Origin: Acidobacteriota bacterium
GTDB lineage: Bacteria > Acidobacteriota > Terriglobia > 2-12-FULL-54-10
Assembly: GCA_016191085.1 (NCBI GenBank)
Contig: JACPPJ010000042.1
Span: forward strand, 1-44,936
Reading direction: 5' to 3'
DNA length: 44,936 nucleotides
The first letter of the stretch is position 1. Each line of letters starts with the position of its first letter. The translations under genes and the position numbers were made by a program. Positions 41,201-44,936 of the stretch are shown in pieces. The notes beneath the pieces were generated by a model that searched no databases, was not told where the DNA came from, and was given only the letters and a program-made list of their open reading frames with translations.

Positions 41201-41689
41201 CTGATATTCGTACGCGGCCTTACGGGCCAGGTCCATCTTTTCGGCTACGAGTGCTTCGGCGACTTCTCCGCGCAGGCATGCCGAGAGCGCGATCAGTCCC
41301 TCGGAGTGGCGCGCCAGGAGTTCCTTATCCACGCGCGGCTTGTAATAGAAGCCCTCCAGGTAACCGGCCGAGACTAGCTTTACCAGGTTCTGATACCCCT
41401 TACGGTTGGCGCAAAGAAGCACAAGATGGTTATAATGATCAGTCTCGCTGCGGCTGAGCCGGCCTTGTTGTGAGACATACGTTTCGCAGCCAATGATGGG
41501 CTTTACGCCCTTGGCCTGCGCGGCTTTGTACAGTTCCACCGTTGCAAACAGATTCCCGTGGTCCGTCACGGCAACGGCGGGCATGTTGTATTCGGCGGCG
41601 CGGGAGACCAGCCCGGAGATTTTGCAAGCACCGTCCAGCAAGCTGTAGTCACTGTGCAGATGCAAGTGGACGAATTGCTTCGGCAGCAT
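38243..41689 (-). CDS. dnaE: DNA polymerase III subunit alpha
   Basis: DnaE is the replicative polymerase. The 1148-residue protein has the N-terminal PHP domain (FVHLHLHSDYSLLDGACKI; VTDHGNLF), the polymerase core with PGRGSAAGSLVSYSLGI and the catalytic aspartates in LPDIDIDF, a DALNALYRPGP-like ALNALYRPGPIQGGMIDDF motif, FNKSHSAAYALLAYVTAYLK, and the C-terminal OB fold (ALGGIIGAVRSMRSKRGETWASVALEDLEG). Length and order are standard for DnaE1. The protein starts straight at the PHP domain, and a -10 box ends six bases before the ATG, so the mRNA may be leaderless. Confidence 0.97.
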   Translation of the reverse strand: MLPKQFVHLHLHSDYSLLDGACKISGLVSRAAEYNMPAVAVTDHGNLFATVELYKAAQAKGVKPIIGCETYVSQQGRLSRSETDHYNHLVLLCANRKGYQNLVKLVSAGYLEGFYYKPRVDKELLARHSEGLIALSACLRGEVAEALVAEKMDLARKAAYEYQDIFGKGNFFLEIQDQGLEQEKKINPTLVGLSSETGIPLVATNDCHYLSHDDCHAHDVLLCIQTGRNLSDTKRLKFQTDQFYLKSYDEMMQVFGEIPEAVWRTAEIAERCETHLGKVENPFPHFEVPPGETLDSYFEKVAREGFASRRPRLEELAGHGALKRSLSEYEERLEREIKTIQQMKFPGYFLIVWDFVRFAKQNHIPVGPGRGSAAGSLVSYSLGITDIDPLQYNLLFERFLNPERISLPDIDIDFCMNRRGEVINYVTQKYGRENVAQIITFGTMAAKAVIKDAARVMEIPYGEADKLAKLVPPTLNITLKEALEQSPGLAAQVENDPRVAQLMEVAQRLEGMVRHASTHAAGVVISPQPLTDVVPLYKTNKDEIVTQYDMNGLEKIGLLKMDFLGLTTLTVVDDSLRLIASTTGEKIEIERLPLDDAATYEVFSKALTSGVFQFESSGMRDILRRYKPSSLEDLTALNALYRPGPIQGGMIDDFIQRKHGEKPITYELPELEEILAETLGVIVYQEQVMQIANKLAGFSLGQADLLRRAMGKKKHEEMAAQRERFLQGAAERGFPKKSVVRIFDLMEQFAGYGFNKSHSAAYALLAYVTAYLKAHYPVQFMSALLTSETGNSDKVVQYFNECREMGIPVLPPDIQKSFWDFTPDGDAIRFGLGAVKNVGHNTIDAIIAARELIGKFESIYQICEMVDQRHLNKRVLESLIKGGALDSLGARRSQQFAVIETALEAAQKLQRDRESGQHGLFGGPEHTPEKHSLPNVPEWPESQILAGEKEVLGFYLTGHPLRKFEQKLRDLGTVNCAQLSELAPQSEVALGGIIGAVRSMRSKRGETWASVALEDLEGTVGLLVFPEAYRRLNQLLQPEAIVYVKGRVQMEENSRPKIAVSEIAPLESVEPPMPTGVVIRVRLGNNGGVARQLYEILSEKNGPVPVRLELERERDFQAILEPEIRIRPDADLVARVKKLCGKDSIRLV

Positions 41690-41695
41690 GGCTGG

Positions 41696-41724
41696 ATGAT
41701 ATCAGAAACATTTTGCCGGAGCAA
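41696..41724 (-). promoter_or_regulatory. Promoter of dnaE placed for a leaderless transcript
   Basis: On the minus strand TTGCTC (41724-41719) and TATCAT (41701-41696) are separated by 17 bases. The -10 ends six bases before the dnaE ATG at 41689, so transcription should start at about the initiation codon. No Shine-Dalgarno sequence is present. Confidence 0.5.
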
Positions 41725-41785
41725 AAAGAGCGGCGTTCGCTGCCGCATGTGAATAGAAGGTGTGAGCGGAAGGCAGTGAGGAACG

Positions 41786-42751
41786 ATGGCGCTGTATTTG
41801 GTGACTGGCGGAGCGGGATTCATCGGTTCGGCGCTGGTGCATGAATTGCTCAATCGCTGCGAACAAGTGCGCGTCGTGGACAACTTCTTCACCGGCAAGC
41901 GCGAGAACCTGGCCGACGTCTGGAACCGCATAGATTTTCGCGAACTCGACATCACGGAACTGGAGCCGCTGCGGCCTGCGTTTGAGAGCGTAGATTACGT
42001 GCTTCACCAAGCCGCGCTGCCCTCCGTGCCGCGCTCGGTCGAAGATCCCATCACCAGCAATCGCGTCAACATCGATGGAACGCTGAACGTGCTCGTGGCC
42101 GCCAGGGACGCGAAGGTGAAGCGCCTGGTCTATGCGGCATCATCTTCGGCGTATGGCGATACGCCCACGCTTCCAAAACACGAGCAGATGCTCACAGCGC
42201 CGATCTCGCCGTATGGCGTGACGAAGCTGGTCGGCGAGTTATACGCCAACGTCTTCACGACTGTATACGGCCTCGAGACGGTGTGCTTGCGCTACTTCAA
42301 CGTGTTCGGCCCGCGGCAGGACCCGTCTTCGCCGTACTCCGGCGTACTCTCGAAGTTCATCTCCTCATTACTGGATGGACAAGCGCCGACGATCTATGGA
42401 GACGGCCAGCAGTCGCGTGACTTCACTTTCGTGCAGGATACCGTTGAGGCGAACTTGCTGGCGTGCAAAGCGCCGGATGCCTCTGGCAAGACCTTCAATA
42501 TCGCGACCGGCGAACGCAAAACGCTCCTCAATAGCTTTCAGCTTTTACACCGGCTGATCGTCCCGGATGGAACCAGAATCGAACCTGAATACGCCCCGGC
42601 GCGCGCGGGAGACATTCTGCACTCCCAAGCCGACATCACGCTGGCCCGCCAGGTGCTTGGTTACGAGTCGAAGGTTTCGTTTGAGGAAGGCTTGCGTAGA
42701 ACCGTGGAGTGGTACCGCTCGCAAACCCCGGCCTTGTTTTCAGCGGGGTAG
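41786..42751 (+). CDS. NAD-dependent epimerase/dehydratase (UDP-sugar 4-epimerase type SDR)
   Basis: The 321-residue extended SDR protein has the NAD-binding LVTGGAGFIGSALVHELL, VVDNFFTGKRENL, the catalytic Ser region YAASSSAYGD and YxxxK in SPYGVTKLVGE, then RYFNVFGPRQDPSSPYSGVLSKFI and IYGDGQQSRDFTFVQDTV. This set is typical of UDP-glucose or UDP-N-acetylglucosamine 4-epimerases (GalE/WbpP branch). It would supply sugar nucleotides for glycans, possibly for the cluster at 19757-30779, but it is not adjacent. The reading frame ends in a TAG that belongs to the repeat element starting at 42746, so the final two or three residues may be acquired. GAGGAACG precedes the ATG. Confidence 0.9.
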   Translation: MALYLVTGGAGFIGSALVHELLNRCEQVRVVDNFFTGKRENLADVWNRIDFRELDITELEPLRPAFESVDYVLHQAALPSVPRSVEDPITSNRVNIDGTLNVLVAARDAKVKRLVYAASSSAYGDTPTLPKHEQMLTAPISPYGVTKLVGELYANVFTTVYGLETVCLRYFNVFGPRQDPSSPYSGVLSKFISSLLDGQAPTIYGDGQQSRDFTFVQDTVEANLLACKAPDASGKTFNIATGERKTLLNSFQLLHRLIVPDGTRIEPEYAPARAGDILHSQADITLARQVLGYESKVSFEEGLRRTVEWYRSQTPALFSAG

Positions 42752-42931
42752 CGCAGAGTTTGCGCTCTTCAAACTCTGCGGTTCCTGTTTTTAGGAATGC
42801 CAGCGGACTCGAGTATATTCATTCGGAATCCAGTAAAGGCGGGCGGGGCGGATCGGGTCTCGTTGCCTTTGGAACGATCTGCACGAATCTGAAAAGCCGC
42901 AGAGTTTGAAATCGCAAACTCTGCGCTACCC
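42746..42931. mobile_element. MITE-like element A with 17-base terminal inverted repeats
   Basis: The 186-base element has perfect ends: GGGTAGCGCAGAGTTTG (42746-42762) and its exact complement at 42915-42931. Each end is also a hairpin, because GCAGAGTTTG is followed closely by CAAACTCTGC. The inner part shares long stretches with element B (CGAGTATATTCATTCG; GGGTCTCGTTGCC; GAATCTGAAAAGCCGCAG). It has no coding capacity. It looks like a non-autonomous, REP-pair or MITE-type repeat; no clear target-site duplication is seen. Confidence 0.75.
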
Positions 42932-42932
42932 A

Positions 42933-43100
42933 TCTTTTCCCTTATGATGCAGCCAGCAAGTCGTAGACTGAGCCACGCCCGCTGGTCAAAATGAGAGGTC
43001 TTCCTCGTTAACTCTACGCTGTCGCGCATTGCTTTAAGTTGAAATGCGTAAATAACCAATACGCCAAGAGCAACAAGAACTCCAATGCCAGTTATGCAAA
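42933..43100 (-). pseudogene. Remnant of a single-pass membrane protein gene between elements A and B
   Basis: Read on the minus strand, this stretch gives one hydrophobic segment (ITGIGVLVALGVLVIYAFQL) followed by KAMRDSVELTRKTSHFDQRA. This resembles the N terminus of small, poorly characterised membrane proteins in which one helix precedes a QL-x-x-M-R-x-S-V motif. The frame runs on into repeat element A on one side and comes out of element B on the other, and no complete domain follows. I read it as a gene fragment cut by the repeats. The larger open frame (43212-42769) is not credible as a gene because more than half of it is repeat sequence. Confidence 0.4.
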
Positions 43101-43102
43101 GC

Positions 43103-43353
43103 GGGTAGCGCAGAGTTTGTGATTTCAAACTCTGCGGTTCTCGTTTCAGATATTCCACGAGACGTTCGAGTATATTCATTCGAATCCGGTAAACGCGGGG
43201 CTGGCCGGCCATGAGATTGGCCGTCGTTGAGTGTTCACGATCATACCGGGATCACCAAACCTCTGGTCGTAGATTCGGGTCTCGTTGCCGTTGGAACAAT
43301 CTGCGCGAATCTGAAAAGCCGCAGAGTTTGAAATCGCAAACTCTGCGCTACCC
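43103..43353. mobile_element. MITE-like element B with 17-19-base terminal inverted repeats
   Basis: The 251-base element has the same 17-base ends as element A (43103-43119 and 43337-43353), extended by GC/GC to 19 bases. Left and right hairpins match those of A. It carries about 70 additional central bases (including CTGGCCGGCCATGAGATTGG) absent from A, so A may be a deletion form or B an insertion form. The right end lies 46 bases before the start of the zinc-ribbon gene. Confidence 0.75.
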
Positions 43354-43399
43354 GCTGGACAGTGGTAGAATTGCCTCCACGCGAGGAGAAGGAGAACTA

Positions 43400-43633
43400 A
43401 TGCGTGAGACAATAGGGGCCGTTCATGACGACGAGGTTGAACAACTGTTCAAGGGGTTGGGCATCCTCGAAGACATTATGTTGGAGAGACTTGTATGCGG
43501 AGAGTGCCAACGGACAATTTCCCTCCAGAATTTTCGGGCTATCACCAAGAGAGACGGAGCCTTCATTTTGTCTTGTAACCGAGAGGATTGTTTTGGCAAG
43601 TTTGCCGCGGGTCTGCAGAAGGAGCCACGATGA
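43400..43633 (+). CDS. Small zinc-ribbon-like protein, first gene of a two-gene module
   Basis: The 77-residue protein has an acidic N terminus (MRETIGAVHDDEVEQLFKGL) and two cysteine pairs, CGEC and CNREDC, about 27 residues apart, which would form a zinc ribbon or treble-clef knuckle. No signal peptide is present. AAGGAG is 6 bases before the ATG at 43400, which decides the start; the frame is open further upstream only through repeat element B. It overlaps the next gene by four bases (ATGA), so the two are translated together. I do not recognise the family. Base composition is visibly more AT-rich than the housekeeping genes, which suggests acquisition. Confidence 0.65.
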   Translation: MRETIGAVHDDEVEQLFKGLGILEDIMLERLVCGECQRTISLQNFRAITKRDGAFILSCNREDCFGKFAAGLQKEPR

Positions 43634-44718
43634 GCCACATCTCCGCCTTGATTTCAGTTGTTTGTCAATTTGGACTCGCCGCTGGACTGCTAATTATCAT
43701 CGCATGTTTGCTCAGAATCATATTTGATGAAGACCGAAGCGCACTCTGGCGTGCCCATCTCTACAAGATAATCTACGCCGTCACGCAGAAGAGAGAGGCC
43801 GAGAAGAAATTCATCTCGAATGACATAAATGCTCGGATCAATCTAGCGCGACGCAAACTCCATTTTGGAAAGGAAATATTGCCTCGTTCAGTAAACGTTG
43901 AGTGGGTCGCGAATTCCGCCAGCGACACATACGATTTGAAGGAAGGTGATTTCGTAGTCCGCCTTGACCCAGCGACTCGCCAGGAAGCAAATATCGTGCG
44001 ATTAGCAACCGCCGTGGTTGAGAGAACATCGTGCTTGGGCACTCGCCATCTTATGGAGAGCCCGCTGATCACTGCGGTGGATCTCAATCTAGTGAGAAAC
44101 ATCCTGCGGGAAGTAGGAGACCGAAAGATACTAGATTGGTTTTTTGAGAATGAGTACAAACTACGGCTTGAAAACGATCCTGCGTTGTCAAAATGGAATG
44201 GTCAGATTGTTGAAATCGATGACAAGGGTCTTTTTACCAGGATATTCCTGATCGAGCTAGATTCCTTTGCGAGGAAAATTCACGGAATGGCCCCAAAGCT
44301 TTACATGGCAGGGGAGATTGAAGGCTTAATCTCATTCTTATATCGAATTGCCACGAAGGAGTTAAACCAAGACGTACCCTTGAATTATCGCAAAGCATAC
44401 ATCAGGATTGGAGTTATCCTTGTTGCCCGAACAAGCACACTTCTAACGCGCGGAATCGAGCCCTACGTTAAGGCGATGAACTGTAATCTAGAGAAGCAAG
44501 TCGATTCGGTCTACCTAATCGTCTTTGACAAGGAGCTATTGGGTTCATATGATCCCCGGGCGGGGGATGAGTTTATTCGCCTCACAGGATCGCTGGATGA
44601 AGCGTTCAAAGGGTCCACCGTCACAAAGGATTTCGAAGTCATTTTTTACTGCGTCGATAGCATGGGCAGAAGACGGACGGCCAAATGCATTCGGTACTTG
44701 ACAACTGGCACGGTATGA
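43630..44718 (+). CDS. Membrane-anchored protein of unknown function, second gene of the module
   Basis: The 362-residue protein has one N-terminal transmembrane helix (LISVVCQFGLAAGLLIIIACLL) and then a soluble domain of about 325 residues, probably cytoplasmic. The domain has conserved-looking stretches (LKEGDFVVRLDP, LVRNILREVGDRKILDWFF, GEIEGLISFLYRIATKEL, YIRIGVILVARTSTLLTRGIEPYV, VYLIVFDKELLG) but no motif I can name: no Walker, HD, nuclease or protease signature. The start at 43630 is set by AAGGAG and by the ATGA overlap with the zinc-ribbon gene. Lower GC than the neighbours and flanking repeat elements suggest an accessory cassette. Confidence 0.7.
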   Translation: MSHISALISVVCQFGLAAGLLIIIACLLRIIFDEDRSALWRAHLYKIIYAVTQKREAEKKFISNDINARINLARRKLHFGKEILPRSVNVEWVANSASDTYDLKEGDFVVRLDPATRQEANIVRLATAVVERTSCLGTRHLMESPLITAVDLNLVRNILREVGDRKILDWFFENEYKLRLENDPALSKWNGQIVEIDDKGLFTRIFLIELDSFARKIHGMAPKLYMAGEIEGLISFLYRIATKELNQDVPLNYRKAYIRIGVILVARTSTLLTRGIEPYVKAMNCNLEKQVDSVYLIVFDKELLGSYDPRAGDEFIRLTGSLDEAFKGSTVTKDFEVIFYCVDSMGRRRTAKCIRYLTTGTV

Positions 44719-44788
44719 GCACGTACGCCGGGAGACAACGGGCGAACTAACTATTGATGATTGATTTCGCCCGCACCAGTGTAGGCGG

Positions 44789-44817
44789 GTAGCCACGGCA
44801 CGTTTTTTGTGCCGTGG
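44789..44817. repeat. Hairpin of the GGGTAGCCACGG family
   Basis: CCACGGCAC (44793-44801), a GTTTTTT loop and GTGCCGTGG (44809-44817) form a perfect 9-base stem preceded by GGTAG. It is a half-copy of the type of element found at 15761-15853. It lies about 75 bases after the stop of the membrane-protein gene and could serve as a terminator or RNA end-protecting structure. Confidence 0.65.
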
Positions 44818-44860
44818 GTTTGCAGGGTCGAGTGCGCAGCGCGCGAGTGTAATGCTTCCG

Positions 44861-44916
44861 GCGGGCAAGATGCCCGCGCTCCCAGGTCTACAGCATTTTC
44901 AGTATTGCTGTAGACC
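44861..44916. repeat. Two further hairpins at the window end
   Basis: GCGGGCA-AGA-TGCCCGC (44861-44877) resembles the hairpin at 26714-26730. GGTCTACAGC (44885-44894) and GCTGTAGACC (44907-44916) form a perfect 10-base inverted repeat with a 12-base loop. No gene is visible from 44719 to the end. Confidence 0.6.
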
Positions 44917-44936
44917 GAGAAGGATTCGTAAGGGCA

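Noticed and set aside
42769..43212. 147-residue protein on the minus strand as an intact gene
   Set aside because: Most of its residues are translated from repeat elements A and B; only the central part looks like true protein, so it was called a remnant.
43211..43399. Longer N terminus (63 extra residues) for the zinc-ribbon protein
   Set aside because: The added part is read from element B, whereas the ATG at 43400 has an AAGGAG site at the right distance.
43400..44718. Naming the two-gene module a defence system
   Set aside because: No nuclease, NTPase, cyclic nucleotide or toxin motif could be seen, and no known defence gene is adjacent. Only the cassette-like setting supports the idea.

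Overview
The window looks like a chromosomal segment of an Acidobacteriota bacterium (inference). It has GC-rich housekeeping genes, a PaoABC-like molybdenum hydroxylase with a Tat signal, an ABC-2 polysaccharide export cluster, and many short perfect hairpins of the kind seen between genes in that phylum. No rRNA, tRNA, CRISPR array, phage or complete insertion sequence was found. Coding density is high, and most neighbouring genes in the same direction overlap by 1-4 bases or sit within 25 bases of each other.

Layout. 1-2000: a hairpin array, a DUF6335-like small protein and a GlpC/HdrD-like Fe-S oxidoreductase, both on the minus strand. 2173-6241: a plus-strand run of prmC, a CCA-adding enzyme/poly(A) polymerase and a GT9-like protein. 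6226-8362 (minus): a secreted peptidase MA-like protein and an AlkA-type glycosylase. 8449-13916 (plus): a small membrane protein, an MsbA-like ABC exporter, RNase R and an exported methyltransferase. 13975-17231 (minus): folK, ruvB, a membrane-anchored RadC/JAMM-like protein and ruvA, with the JAMM gene lying between ruvA and ruvB. 17303-19525 (minus): a biotin-dependent acyl-CoA carboxylase beta subunit and a secreted protein. 19757-30779 (plus): a surface polysaccharide cluster with dTDP-rhamnose synthesis (rfbD), a GT4 enzyme, a protein with a threefold internal repeat, a DUF3108 protein, a GT4-methyltransferase fusion, a Wzm/Wzt-type exporter and a coiled-coil methyltransferase. 30912-35495 (plus): three subunits of a periplasmic aldehyde-oxidoreductase-like molybdoenzyme behind two tandem promoter-like sites. 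35557-36479: a small secreted protein and a RelE/ParE-type toxin-antitoxin pair. 36525-41689 (minus): dnaE, accA and a TIGR04283-like glycosyltransferase. 41786-42751 (plus): a sugar-nucleotide epimerase. 42746-44936: an accessory patch with two MITE-like inverted-repeat elements, a gene remnant, a two-gene zinc-ribbon/membrane-protein module of unknown function, and more hairpins.

The most interesting points are these. Hairpin repeats appear to have been captured in frame inside prmC, and probably at the 3' end of the Wzt gene and the stop codon of the epimerase gene. A JAMM-motif protein lies inside the ruvA-ruvB locus. An uncharacterised two-gene module follows the MITE-like elements. A putative polysaccharide protein has three tandem Rossmann-like units, and the Wzm permease carries an N-terminal Ig-like domain. 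Several genes (dnaE, the antitoxin, possibly prmC) have a -10 box about six bases before ATG, which suggests leaderless mRNAs.
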